The translations under genes were made by a program, and so were the position numbers. From positions 372,001 through 436,000 of the forward strand of contig NZ_CP046640.1 of assembly GCF_017751145.1 (NCBI RefSeq): a stretch of 64,000 nt of DNA. The letters run 5' to 3'. This document shows, one piece after another, positions 24,739-32,890 of the stretch (positions are counted from its first letter, which is position 1; each line of letters starts with the position of its first letter). A model generated the notes under the pieces. It saw only the letters and a list, made by a program, of their open reading frames with translations, was not told the DNA's origin and did not search any database. Source of the stretch: Iocasia fonsfrigidae (GTDB taxonomy: Bacteria; Bacillota; Halanaerobiia; Halanaerobiales; DTU029).

Positions 24739-26463
24739 ATGACTGTTCTCTTTAAAAGGGTTTTTGTAATAGTATTAAGTCTTATTGCCTTATGTTTATT
24801 TTATTTTACCCCTCTTAGTTATATAGAAAATAAGGTCTATGACTGCCTGATGATTTTGCGCCAGGTTTTTTTCCCAGATAATGTAGAAAAAATTATCATT
24901 ATTATTATTGATGATCATTCTGTTCAGGAGGCAGGGGGTTGGCCTTTATCCCGTGACTATTATCATAAAATGCTCAATAGACTACAGGAAGAAGGGGCTG
25001 CTGTCATCGGCCTTGATGTTATTCTATCGGCCAGGTTTAATAAAGGAGATGAAGAACTGGCCGGGCTGTTTGCTGATTATAATAATATAGTCTTACCTAG
25101 TGTACTGGAGTTTAAGATAACAAGAGGGTTGAGCGAAGAGATTGAGGTCATAGATATTGAAAAGCCACCTGCCCTATTTAATGCTCAGGTTGAGACCGGG
25201 CATATTAATTTTATCCCTGATAGAGATGGGATTATCAGGTCATTATATCCATTAATAGAGGCAGAGGAAGGCAGTTATCCAGCCTTTACTGTCAGAATGG
25301 CTGAGTTAGCAGGTGTGGATCTGAGTGCATTATCTAAGCAGAGCAGAATTTACCCAAACTTCATAGGTTCCGGTCATCAGATTTTTCCAGAGATTTCAAT
25401 GACTGACCTTTTACATGGGAATTATCAGGAGGACTATTTTACTGATAAATTTGTTTTAATTGGTACCCATCTTGCTGGTCTTGGGGACCTCTATATGACT
25501 CCTTTTTCAGCATATGGCTATCTCTATGGTGTAGAGATACACGGACAGGTTTTACATAGTCTTTTACAAAAAAACTATTTAAGTTTTATGCCAGTTCAGG
25601 GCAATTTTTTTATTCTTGTTTTTCTGATATTAATATCATTAACAACTTTTTTTAGAAAGAAACCGGCTGAGTCCAGATTTTATTTCTTTATATTCATAGG
25701 GGTTTATCTCATTACTGCTCTCTATTTATTTTACCAGCATTACTTTTATATTAATATATTAATACCGTTATTACTGATAAGTCTAGTATATGCTGGGAGT
25801 TTTCTATACTGGTATTTATTTAGTGAACGTTATGGTAAAGAGCTTGTTAAGCTTTTCAGTAGATACCTATCACCTGCTGTTCTGCAGGAGATACAGCAGA
25901 ACCCTGAAAAGGTTAAACTGGGTGGGGTAAAGGCAAATGTTACAGTGTTATTTATTGATATCCGTAAATTTACTGCCTATACTGAGGGTAGGGGTTCAGT
26001 TGAAGTCGTAGACGAGCTTAATGACTTTTTTTCCGAAGTATGTGATGTTATTTTCCAATATCAGGGGACCCTTGATAAATATCTGGGTGATGGTTTAATG
26101 GCCTTTTTTGGTTCACCTTTAGCTGTTCCAGAACACAGTACAGCGGCTGTCAGGGCTGCTAGAGAAATTATGAACCTGTCATTTTCCTTTAAACTGGGGA
26201 TAGGGATCAATACCGGGTCGGTTATAGCAGGTAATATAGGTTCAAGTAAAAGAATGGATTATACCATCATAGGTGATGCGGTTAACCTGGCGGCCCGTTT
26301 TGTTGATATTGCAGCAGCAGGAGAAATAATAATTGGCCAGAATAGTTTCCGAATCCTAAACAGTCAGGAAAAGGAAGGGTTTATAAGAAACGAGATGGAG
26401 ATCAGGGGATTAAAGGAAAAAGTAATTATCTATAAACTGCTTAATGGGGGGCATAAGCAATGA
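24739..26463 (+). CDS. CHASE2 sensor adenylate cyclase (class III)
   Basis: 574-residue membrane sensor enzyme. An N-terminal helix, then an extracytoplasmic CHASE2 domain (about 35-285, with GWPLSRDYYHKML, GLDVILS, GHINFIPDRDGIIRSLYP, and FVLIGTHLAGLGDLYMTPF), three membrane helices (about 290-365), and a C-terminal class III cyclase domain (about 395-570). Metal-binding Asp residues lie in VLFIDIRKFT and KYLGDGLMAFFG. The Lys in LDKYLGDG and the Asp in RMDYTIIGDAVNLAAR are the residues that favour ATP over GTP, and Asn and Arg of VNLAAR are the transition-state pair. The product should therefore be cAMP. It overlaps the FecR gene by 4 nt. Confidence 0.92.
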   Translation: MTVLFKRVFVIVLSLIALCLFYFTPLSYIENKVYDCLMILRQVFFPDNVEKIIIIIIDDHSVQEAGGWPLSRDYYHKMLNRLQEEGAAVIGLDVILSARFNKGDEELAGLFADYNNIVLPSVLEFKITRGLSEEIEVIDIEKPPALFNAQVETGHINFIPDRDGIIRSLYPLIEAEEGSYPAFTVRMAELAGVDLSALSKQSRIYPNFIGSGHQIFPEISMTDLLHGNYQEDYFTDKFVLIGTHLAGLGDLYMTPFSAYGYLYGVEIHGQVLHSLLQKNYLSFMPVQGNFFILVFLILISLTTFFRKKPAESRFYFFIFIGVYLITALYLFYQHYFYINILIPLLLISLVYAGSFLYWYLFSERYGKELVKLFSRYLSPAVLQEIQQNPEKVKLGGVKANVTVLFIDIRKFTAYTEGRGSVEVVDELNDFFSEVCDVIFQYQGTLDKYLGDGLMAFFGSPLAVPEHSTAAVRAAREIMNLSFSFKLGIGINTGSVIAGNIGSSKRMDYTIIGDAVNLAARFVDIAAAGEIIIGQNSFRILNSQEKEGFIRNEMEIRGLKEKVIIYKLLNGGHKQ

Positions 26464-27356
26464 AGAAAATAATACTAATAATATCTTGTATACTTATTCT
26501 TGGAGGAATAATATCTGTTAAGGCAGGGGAGGATTCTGTTGTTATCACACAGCTTTCAGGAAGGGTAGAAAAAAAGATTGTCAGGAAACTCTTATTTTTC
26601 AAGATAAACGGTTGGAGGCAATTAGAGAAGGGAGAACAATTAGAGACTGGTGAGCAGATCAGAGTAGGAAAAAATGCTGAATTAGAATTGTATTTTGATA
26701 ATCAAACCTTTGTTAAGATTGACCGGAACAGCAGGATTATAATCGGTGACAATAAACTAACTGAATATGGGAAGGCATCTTCAATAAAACTTGAAATTGG
26801 CCGGGTCTGGGTCAGAGTAAAAGAAGCCTGGAAGGGGTTAACTAAATTCGAGGTCAATACCCCATCAGCTGTTGCCGGGGTTAGAGGTACTTTGTTTTCG
26901 GTGGCCTATATTGATGGAAAAACAAGCTTATTGGTTAGAGAAGGTAGTGTTGAGTTAAGTACTGGAGAGAAAAAGAACAGTAAAATTGTTGAAAAAGGGG
27001 AAATAGGAGAGGTTAGTAAAAACAAAATTACGGTTAAGAAAACGAAGAAAGAAGATTCTATAGAATGGAGCAAAGCAGGTATTGATAAGTGGATAAATGA
27101 TACTGCTAAACAGGCCCCCCCTGGTTTAGTAAATAAAGCCAAAGGCAAAGAGAAAGATAATCCTTCTTTAAATAATAATTCTAATAACAGTTCTAATAAT
27201 AATCCCAGTAATAATTCTAAAAATAAATCTAATAACTCAAGTAACAGTTCAAAAAATAAATCTAATAGCTCTAACAATAGTTCTAACAATAACTCCAGTA
27301 ATAGTTCCAGCAATGCTAATAAAAACAAGCCATCAAGTAAGGGTAAGCCTAATTAA
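26460..27356 (+). CDS. FecR-domain secreted protein with Asn/Ser/Lys-rich tail
   Basis: 298-residue exported protein. The signal peptide spans about residues 1-22. A FecR domain (about 28-180) shows VVITQLSGRVEKK, QLETGEQIRVGKNAELELYF, and the family core FEVNTPSAVAGVRGTLFSVAY. A basic linker is followed by a low-complexity tail (about 232-298) of repeated Asn, Ser and Lys runs. It overlaps the CHASE2-cyclase gene (ATGA), a pairing found in many bacteria; FecR may present or modulate the signal sensed by CHASE2 outside the membrane. That functional link is inference. The tail could bind peptidoglycan or LPS. Confidence 0.87.
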   Translation: MKKIILIISCILILGGIISVKAGEDSVVITQLSGRVEKKIVRKLLFFKINGWRQLEKGEQLETGEQIRVGKNAELELYFDNQTFVKIDRNSRIIIGDNKLTEYGKASSIKLEIGRVWVRVKEAWKGLTKFEVNTPSAVAGVRGTLFSVAYIDGKTSLLVREGSVELSTGEKKNSKIVEKGEIGEVSKNKITVKKTKKEDSIEWSKAGIDKWINDTAKQAPPGLVNKAKGKEKDNPSLNNNSNNSSNNNPSNNSKNKSNNSSNSSKNKSNSSNNSSNNNSSNSSSNANKNKPSSKGKPN

Positions 27357-27422
27357 TTTTGGAAGCAGATGAAATCATTGTAATTTGTCTTATTAATAAA
27401 CAAATTTTATGAGGGGTTGATT

Positions 27423-28073
27423 ATGAAAGAACTTAAAGAAATTCCTCTTTTTTCAGGACTTACTGAAAAACAGTTACTCTTATTAAAAGAAATAGTACAT
27501 ATCAGGCAATTTAAAGAAGGAGAATTGTTATTTTTAGAAGGGGAGTCCCCTGATGCCTTTTATATTGTGAAAACAGGTGGGGTTGATATTATCAGGGGTG
27601 CCCCCGGGGGTAAAGAAATAATTTTGGAGAGGATGAAAGCAGGGGACTTTTTTGGTGAGATGGCTATTATAGAAGAAAATAAAAGGTCAGCTACTGCCAG
27701 AATAGCCAAAGATGTCCGTCTTTTTGTAATTGAAAAAAGGCTTTTCATCAAATTCATCAAAGATAACCCAGAGATTGTTATTAAGATGATAGCTGAGCTC
27801 AGCCGTCGTTTGCGTATAGCCAATCAGGATATTGAAGACTTAGCTTTTTATGATGTTGAGAAAAGGTTAAAGAGACTATTATTGCGTTTAGCTGATGTTG
27901 ATGCCAAAAAGGGTGAGGGAATAATACATAATAAGGTGACACACCGTGAGATGGCCAAATATATAGGGACATCCAGGGAAACAGTTACCCGCCTGCTTCA
28001 TAAGCTGAAAAAAAATAAGATGATTAAACTGGCTGGGAATAAGATAATACTATATTCACCGGAGAAGTGGTAG
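27423..28073 (+). CDS. Crp/Fnr-family cyclic-nucleotide-binding transcription regulator
   Basis: 216 residues. N-terminal cyclic-nucleotide-binding domain with LFLEGESPDAFYIVKTGGVDI and the phosphate-binding cassette FFGEMAIIEENKRSATA; the Arg and Ser-Ala-Thr pattern matches true cAMP binders, unlike Fnr-type proteins. No N-terminal cysteine cluster. C-terminal winged helix: VTHREMAKYIGTSRETVTRLLHKL. ATG 27423 follows GAGGGG with good spacing; TTG 27417 abuts it. It sits 66 nt behind a predicted adenylate cyclase and FecR gene, so it is a likely cAMP receptor for that cyclase. Confidence 0.9.
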   Translation: MKELKEIPLFSGLTEKQLLLLKEIVHIRQFKEGELLFLEGESPDAFYIVKTGGVDIIRGAPGGKEIILERMKAGDFFGEMAIIEENKRSATARIAKDVRLFVIEKRLFIKFIKDNPEIVIKMIAELSRRLRIANQDIEDLAFYDVEKRLKRLLLRLADVDAKKGEGIIHNKVTHREMAKYIGTSRETVTRLLHKLKKNKMIKLAGNKIILYSPEKW

Positions 28074-28105
28074 TGTAATATGATAAGCTGGATGGGTTGC
28101 TTAAA

Positions 28106-28134
28106 TTGATAAAATACAAGATAAGGGATATAAT
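28106..28134 (+). promoter_or_regulatory. Sigma-A promoter for the M18 aminopeptidase gene
   Basis: TTGATA (28106-28111) and TATAAT (28129-28134) with a 17-nt spacer, 37 nt upstream of the GTG start. Confidence 0.75.
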
Positions 28135-28170
28135 GTAAAAGGAAGAATTAAAAGAAAGGGGGAATTTTTT

Positions 28171-29562
28171 GTGTCAAACAAAGAATTCAAAACAAAAAGT
28201 GCCTGGTTAGAGATGGAAGATGTTGAAGTAGAAGAGGTATTTGAATTTAATAAGGAGTATGCCCAGTTTTTGACAGAGAATAAAACCGAGCGTGAATTTG
28301 TTAAAACTGCTGTAGAATTATTAGAAAAAGAGGGTTTTAATAACCTTAAGGAAGTAAAATCCCTGAATAAAGGGGATAGGGTATATACAGTAAATAGAGA
28401 TAAAGCTATTATTGCTGTAGTTGTAGGTGAAAACCCTCTGAGTACAGGGCTACGTATTGTCGGAGCTCACCTGGATTCACCCCGGATTGACTTAAAACCG
28501 AATCCATTATTTGAGGATAGTGAACTTGCTTTTTTTAATACCCATTATTATGGTGGTATCAAAAAATATCAGTGGGTAACCTTCCCACTGGCCCTTCATG
28601 GTGTAGTAGTTAAAGATGATGGTAGTAAAGTAGAGGTAAATATCGGTGAAGATGATGATGACCCTATTTTTTATATTAGTGATCTGCTGCCGCATTTAGG
28701 TAAGGACCAATTGGAAAAGAAGATGAGTGAGGGGATAAGTGGAGAGCATCTGAATTTACTTATCGGGAGTATTCCTGTTAAAAAAGATGATGACAAGGAA
28801 GAAAATAGTGTCAAAGATGCTGTTCTGGATATCCTTTTTGAAAAATATAATATCATAGGGGAGGACCTCGTTAGTGCTGAACTGCAGATTGTACCTGCGG
28901 TTAAAGCTAGAGATGTTGGTTTTGACAGGGGATTACTGGCTGCTTATGGTCATGATGATCGGGTGTGCAGTTATACTGCTTTACGGGCTTTAATCGACCT
29001 TGAGCGGCCCCTGAATACTGCTATGGCCCTCCTGGTGGATAAAGAAGAGATTGGTAGTATGGGGAGTACAGGTATGCAGTCTCATTTCTTTGAAAATACT
29101 ATAGCAGAAATGGTCAATCTCCTGGATGAAGACTATTCTGATTTAACTGTGAGGAGGGTTATTGAAAATTCTAGTGCTCTATCTGCTGATGTAAATGCAG
29201 CTTATGACCCAACCTTTGCTGATGTCTACGAAAAAAGCAATTCTGCTTTTATGGGCAAAGGGGTTGTGATAACAAAATATACTGGTGCCAGAGGGAAGGC
29301 CGGGGCATCAGAAGCTACAGCTGAGTTTGTAGCTGAGGTTCGTTCATTATTTAATAGGGCAGGTGTATTATGGCAGATAGGTGAACTTGGGAAGGTTGAT
29401 AAGGGTGGTGGTGGAACCATTGCCCAGTTCCTGGCCAATTATAATATGGATGTACTGGACTGTGGCCCAGGTTTGTTGTCAATGCATGCCCCTTATGAGC
29501 TGGTCAGTAAAGTAGATGTTTATCACAGTTATCTGGCCTATAATGTTTTTATGGAAAAGTGA
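28171..29562 (+). CDS. M18-family zinc aminopeptidase
   Basis: Cytoplasmic dodecameric-type aminopeptidase, 463 residues. Zinc-site elements in order: VGAHLDSPRIDLKPNP (His and Asp), DKEEIGSMGSTG (general base and ligand Glu), SADVNAAYDP (Asp) and LSMHAPYELVSK (C-terminal His). These match the M18 (aspartyl aminopeptidase/Ape) arrangement. A likely role is release of N-terminal acidic or neutral residues in peptide turnover. The GTG start is supported by AAAGGGGGAA. A sigma-A promoter lies just upstream. Substrate preference cannot be read by eye. Confidence 0.92.
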   Translation: MSNKEFKTKSAWLEMEDVEVEEVFEFNKEYAQFLTENKTEREFVKTAVELLEKEGFNNLKEVKSLNKGDRVYTVNRDKAIIAVVVGENPLSTGLRIVGAHLDSPRIDLKPNPLFEDSELAFFNTHYYGGIKKYQWVTFPLALHGVVVKDDGSKVEVNIGEDDDDPIFYISDLLPHLGKDQLEKKMSEGISGEHLNLLIGSIPVKKDDDKEENSVKDAVLDILFEKYNIIGEDLVSAELQIVPAVKARDVGFDRGLLAAYGHDDRVCSYTALRALIDLERPLNTAMALLVDKEEIGSMGSTGMQSHFFENTIAEMVNLLDEDYSDLTVRRVIENSSALSADVNAAYDPTFADVYEKSNSAFMGKGVVITKYTGARGKAGASEATAEFVAEVRSLFNRAGVLWQIGELGKVDKGGGGTIAQFLANYNMDVLDCGPGLLSMHAPYELVSKVDVYHSYLAYNVFMEK

Positions 29563-29594
29563 GGAAATTTCAAGTAAAGTTATAAATATCTTCG

Positions 29595-29777
29595 GCCTGT
29601 TTTGTAATATGCTTATTCACTAAAAAAGTTAATTCTCCATCTCCTACTTAAGGCAATTAGCAACAAAATAAACTCACTTCACTACGTTTTGTTCAAACAG
29701 TATTTTGTAAACCGCTAATTGTCTTAAGTGCGGGGATGGAACTTTTTTAAGTTCATTCACATATTACAAAAACAGGC
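29595..29777. repeat. Intergenic structured repeat, family A, copy 2
   Basis: 183 bp, the same length as copy 1 at 15076-15258. Outer arms GCCTGTTTTGTAATATG (29595-29611) and CATATTACAAAAACAGGC (29760-29777) pair with each other although their sequence differs from copy 1. The apex AAAATAAACTCACTTCACTA and the TTAAGTGCGGGGATGGA arm are conserved. It fills most of the 334-nt gap between the M18 gene and thioredoxin; no gene is visible in that gap. Confidence 0.85.
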
Positions 29778-29896
29778 TAGGATTAATTTTTTTTTGGAGT
29801 ATTTGAGATTTTGTAATATAGTTAACATTATTTTTTTAAAAATGATTTATAATAGAAGAAAAGACAAGAAAATTAAAATAGAAGGAGTGATTTTTA

Positions 29897-30214
29897 ATGG
29901 CCAATACTAAGGAAGTAAATAATAATAATTTCAACAAAGAAGTGCTTAATGCGGATAAACCTGTGCTGGTTGATTTCTGGGCAGAGTGGTGTGGACCGTG
30001 TAGGATGGTAGGTCCGGTTGTTGAAGAAATTGCTAAGGAACATGATGAACTTAAGGTTTGTAAGCTGAATGTTGATGATAATCAGGCGTTGGCTGCCAAT
30101 TATGGGGTAATGAGTATACCTACTATTATATTATTTGAAAATGGTGAGGTTAAGAATAAAGTTACTGGTTATATGCCTAAGAGCAGTCTGGTCAGTAAAC
30201 TTGGTTTAAGTTAA
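29897..30214 (+). CDS. trxA: Thioredoxin
   Basis: 105-residue cytoplasmic disulfide reductase. Active site VDFWAEWCGPCRM (CGPC), cis-Pro segment VMSIPTIILFENGE, and the usual C-terminal helix. It is the likely electron donor for ribonucleotide reductase, and for CcdA encoded elsewhere in the window. GAAGGAGTGA lies before the ATG. It is a single-gene unit: TATAAT at 29848 upstream and a clear terminator at 30247. Confidence 0.96.
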   Translation: MANTKEVNNNNFNKEVLNADKPVLVDFWAEWCGPCRMVGPVVEEIAKEHDELKVCKLNVDDNQALAANYGVMSIPTIILFENGEVKNKVTGYMPKSSLVSKLGLS

Positions 30215-30246
30215 TGATATCGTTAATATAAAAAATAAGCTTACTG

Positions 30247-30274
30247 GCAGGGGATAAAACCCCTGCTCTTTTGT
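30247..30274 (+). terminator. Terminator after trxA
   Basis: Stem GCAGGGG (30247-30253) with CCCCTGC (30260-30266), loop ATAAAA, then TCTTTTGTT. Confidence 0.85.
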
Positions 30275-30280
30275 TATCTA

Positions 30281-30309
30281 TTGTAATTTATGGCTGATTC
30301 ATTTATAAT
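30281..30309 (+). promoter_or_regulatory. Sigma-A promoter for smsCB
   Basis: TTGTAA (30281-30286), 17-nt spacer, TATAAT (30304-30309), 44 nt before the smsC ATG. Confidence 0.7.
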
Positions 30310-30352
30310 ATATTTCAGGTAGATATATAAGACCAGAGGGTGGGTGTAAATA

Positions 30353-31078
30353 ATGCTGATCGTAGACAATGTTTATTTAACCCTGGGACATAAGGAGGTT
30401 TTTCGGGGGTTAAACCTTGAATTTAACGAGGGGAATATATATGGGTTATTAGGACAGAATGGTGCAGGAAAGAGTACAGTGGGTTATTTATTAATGGGGA
30501 TTGAAAACTATTTTCCGGAAAAAGGGCAGATAATTTTTGATAAGCAGGATATTACAGGACTGGATATCCAGGGGAGGGCCCGGAAGGGCATTACCCTTGC
30601 CTGGCAGGAGCCTGCCCGTTTTGAAGGCATTACTGTCCATGACTTCCTAACACTTGGTGGGCGTTATTCAGCTAAAAAAGCCGTTGATCTATTGGAATTA
30701 GTCGGCCTCCCTGCTGAAAGGTACTTAAAAAGAGAATTGAATGACAGTTTGAGTGGTGGGGAAAGGAAACGCATTGAGATGGCTTCTGTAATGATGATAG
30801 AACCCAGGGTTGTAATTCTTGATGAGCCTGATTCTGGAATTGACTATGGTTCATATGAAAAGGTATTGGATGTTGCCAGGTATCTAAGAGATAAAGGGAG
30901 TATAGTCATTATGATAACCCATAATGTAAATATATTTGATAATCTAGATTATGTCTATTTGATTTGTAATGGTGTGGCTTATCGTGAAGGAGAACCTGAT
31001 GATGTGCGTTATTTCTATGAACATCAGTGTGATAGGTGTGAATATTTGAAAACCGGGGGTGATAGCCTTGCTTACTAA
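30353..31078 (+). CDS. SmsC/SufC-like Fe-S assembly ATPase
   Basis: 241-residue ABC-type ATPase of the SUF family, not a membrane transporter component. Walker A LLGQNGAGKSTVGYLLMG, SufC-like Q-loop LAWQEPARFEGIT, signature DSLSGGERKRIEMASVMM and Walker B VVILDEPDSGIDYGS. A C-terminal EHQCDRCEYLKTGG adds a CxxC not found in E. coli SufC. It overlaps the SmsB gene. With no sufS, sufU, sufD or sufE nearby, this two-gene set fits the SUF-like minimal system (SmsCB) described in anaerobes and archaea; I base that on gene content. Confidence 0.87.
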   Translation: MLIVDNVYLTLGHKEVFRGLNLEFNEGNIYGLLGQNGAGKSTVGYLLMGIENYFPEKGQIIFDKQDITGLDIQGRARKGITLAWQEPARFEGITVHDFLTLGGRYSAKKAVDLLELVGLPAERYLKRELNDSLSGGERKRIEMASVMMIEPRVVILDEPDSGIDYGSYEKVLDVARYLRDKGSIVIMITHNVNIFDNLDYVYLICNGVAYREGEPDDVRYFYEHQCDRCEYLKTGGDSLAY

Positions 31079-32018
31079 TCATAGTGAAGATTTTGAACTG
31101 TTGGTTGATGCCTATGAAGAAAGTGGTGGTGCTGCTTCGGTTTTTGATGATGATAGTGCTGCCTTTTTATTGATAAATAAAGACCAGGTTGTTGGTATTA
31201 ACCAGGTTAAGGGCCTGACAATTGAGACCGAAGAGATTGAAGATGGTATTAAGGCCAGAATAACCATTAGTAAAGGGACAAAATTAAAGAAACCGATGCA
31301 TATGTGTTTTGGTGTTACACACAGCAGTGGTATTCAAAATATAGTATCAGAGTATATTCTGGAAGAAGGGGCTGAAGCCAGCTTAAAAGCACACTGCAGT
31401 TTCCCAAAAGCTGAGGATGTGGTACATAAGATGGATTCAGTCATAAGATTGGGTAGGAATGCTATTTTAAATTATGAAGAGGTTCACTACCACGGTCCTG
31501 ATGCCGGGATAGAAGTGCTCCCCAGGGCAAAGGCCTATCTGTCTGAAGGTGCTTATTATTTCAATGAATTTAAACTGGTTAAGGGCAGGGTCGGTAAACT
31601 TGATGTTGATTTTGAGGTTGAGTTAGCTAAAGAGGCTGTAACCGAGTTTGTCAGTAAGGTATATGGTAAAAAAAATGATCAAATCAGGATAAAAGAAACA
31701 ATCCATCTCAATGGCAGAGGAAGTAGAGGACTAGCCAAGACCAGGGTTTTTGCCTCAGATAAGACAGTTAGTGAGGTTATTGGAGAGGCTTACGGTAATG
31801 CCCCTTATGTCAAGGGACATATAGATTGTGTTGAGGCTGTAAAAGGTGAGGCTGAAGTCAGTGCTGTCCCCATTATCAGGGTAAACAATGACCTGGCTGA
31901 ATTATCCCATGAGGCAAGTATAGGGAGAATAAACCAGAAACAGCTGGAAACTTTGATAGCCAGGGGCTTAAATGAAGAAGAGGCTACAGATTTGATTGTA
32001 AATGGTATGTTAAAATAA
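31068..32018 (+). CDS. SmsB/SufB-like Fe-S cluster scaffold protein
   Basis: About 316 residues; partner of the ATPase encoded immediately upstream. It is recognisable by the SufBD beta-helix core: GAEASLKAHCSFPKAEDVVH, RLGRNAILNYEEVHYHG, GRGSRGLAKTRVFA, SAVPIIRVNNDLAELSHEASIGRI, and the terminal QLETLIARGLNEEEATDLIV. Cys in AHCSF and a second Cys in IDCVEAV are candidate cluster ligands. It is shorter than E. coli SufB, as expected for the minimal form. TTG 31068 is preferred since GGGGGTG is about 7 nt before it; GTG 31059 abuts that sequence. The start overlaps smsC by 11 nt. Confidence 0.85.
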   Translation: MLTNHSEDFELLVDAYEESGGAASVFDDDSAAFLLINKDQVVGINQVKGLTIETEEIEDGIKARITISKGTKLKKPMHMCFGVTHSSGIQNIVSEYILEEGAEASLKAHCSFPKAEDVVHKMDSVIRLGRNAILNYEEVHYHGPDAGIEVLPRAKAYLSEGAYYFNEFKLVKGRVGKLDVDFEVELAKEAVTEFVSKVYGKKNDQIRIKETIHLNGRGSRGLAKTRVFASDKTVSEVIGEAYGNAPYVKGHIDCVEAVKGEAEVSAVPIIRVNNDLAELSHEASIGRINQKQLETLIARGLNEEEATDLIVNGMLK

Positions 32019-32030
32019 GGCCTTCCCTAT

Positions 32031-32059
32031 TTGCCTGGCAATATTTTATATGATACAAT
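32031..32059 (+). promoter_or_regulatory. Sigma-A promoter for the flavodoxin-like gene
   Basis: TTGCCT (32031-32036), 17-nt spacer, TACAAT (32054-32059) with TGA extension; 36 nt before ATG 32095. Confidence 0.65.
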
Positions 32060-32094
32060 ATCTGTAAAGATTTACTGTTTGGGAGAGTGGGAAT

Positions 32095-32493
32095 ATGAAG
32101 GTATTAGTCATTCATGCTCAGGATGATAAAATTACTAAAATTGCTAAAGCTATGGTTGAAGGTATTGTTAATAATGGTAATCAGGCAGATCGAATTAGTA
32201 CCAGTGATACCGGGGGATTAGTTAATTTCCACAGTTATGACCTGGTTTTAGTCGGTAGTCCAACAAAGGGTTTTTTTAAAGGAAAGATTGATGAAAATAT
32301 TAAACCCTTTTTAGGGCAGTGTAAGAGGACAGTTGGTAAAGAGGCTGTTGCTTTTGTGACCCCGAGGGGATTTGCTACTACCAAAGCCTTAAAATTAGTA
32401 ATGGCTGTTCTGGAGAGTCTGGGGTGTATTGTCAAAGATTTTGTAAGCCTTAGTACAGTAAAAGAAGCAAGGGTATTTGGTGGGAAGCTGTAA
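32095..32493 (+). CDS. Flavodoxin-like protein
   Basis: 132-residue small alpha/beta protein with a flavodoxin fold: VLVIHAQDDKITKIAKAM at the N-terminal strand-loop-helix, SYDLVLVGSPTKGFFKGK in the 50s-60s loop, and AFVTPRGFATTKALK. The phosphate loop lacks the usual T/S-x-T-G-x-T, so FMN binding is not certain. It may be a redox carrier or a flavin-free relative. It has its own promoter and a terminator at 32574. Confidence 0.7.
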   Translation: MKVLVIHAQDDKITKIAKAMVEGIVNNGNQADRISTSDTGGLVNFHSYDLVLVGSPTKGFFKGKIDENIKPFLGQCKRTVGKEAVAFVTPRGFATTKALKLVMAVLESLGCIVKDFVSLSTVKEARVFGGKL

Positions 32494-32573
32494 TATTTAT
32501 TCATGGTTTTATTTATTTGAGCAGGGAAATATCCTTGTAATATTTTTATGCCTATTATATAATGTATAAGGTG

Positions 32574-32608
32574 CCACAGAGTGGGTAGACACCATCTGTG
32601 GTTTTTTC
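32574..32608 (+). terminator. Terminator after the flavodoxin-like gene
   Basis: Stem CCACAG (32574-32579) with CTGTGG (32596-32601), inner pairs around the loop, then TTTTTTCTT. Confidence 0.85.
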
Positions 32609-32625
32609 TTATGTTATATGAAATT

Positions 32626-32822
32626 GTGGATAACTTTAAAGACCGACCAATATATTTACTTACCTTGTCGTGCACTATGGCGTCCTGCCTTCGTTTACTG
32701 TCGAGAAATTGTCTTCCGGTGTCCTACCTCCAGCCAATTTCTAGAGTCGTCCAGTAAATATATTGGTCTGGTTTATTATGATGAGTAGTTAACTTTGAGT
32801 GAAAAGTGGTTCTAAGTAAAAA
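32626..32822. repeat. Intergenic structured repeat, family B, copy 1
   Basis: About 195 bp, matched by copy 2 at 62587-62779. Starts GTGGATAACTTTAAAGACCG; contains perfect 16-bp arms GACCAATATATTTACT (32645-32660) and AGTAAATATATTGGTC (32753-32768), a GCGTCCTGC block, inner arms GAGAAATTG/CAATTTCT, then TCTAGAGTCGTCC; ends near GTTAACTT and AAGTAAAA. Noncoding. It fills most of the 397-nt gap before the DUF1934 gene; apart from this element and the terminator at 32574 I see nothing else in that gap. Confidence 0.85.
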
Positions 32823-32890
32823 TAAATAATTATTGATTAAGTTTGGGTGGCGAAGCCATTTTGTTCGATAGAAAGTACAGGGGTTTTAAT

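Noticed and set aside
26906-27328. Leu-rich minus-strand open frame opposite the FecR tail
   Set aside because: It is the antisense of Asn/Ser codons and has no start context; a shadow.
27150-27350. Repeated A/T-rich units resembling a CRISPR or microsatellite array
   Set aside because: The repeats are codons for Asn/Ser/Lys in frame with the FecR gene, with no regular spacers; it is a low-complexity protein tail.
32624-32633. Perfect DnaA box (TTATCCACA on the minus strand) at the left end of repeat B1
   Set aside because: It is single, part of a repeat whose second copy has only TTATCCACC, and no dnaA or clustered boxes are nearby, so not an origin.
32843-32890. Longer N terminus for the DUF1934 protein starting at GTG 32843
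   Set aside because: The stretch is the repeated GGTGGCGAAGCC motif, has no family resemblance and no ribosome site; ATG 32891 fits the family.
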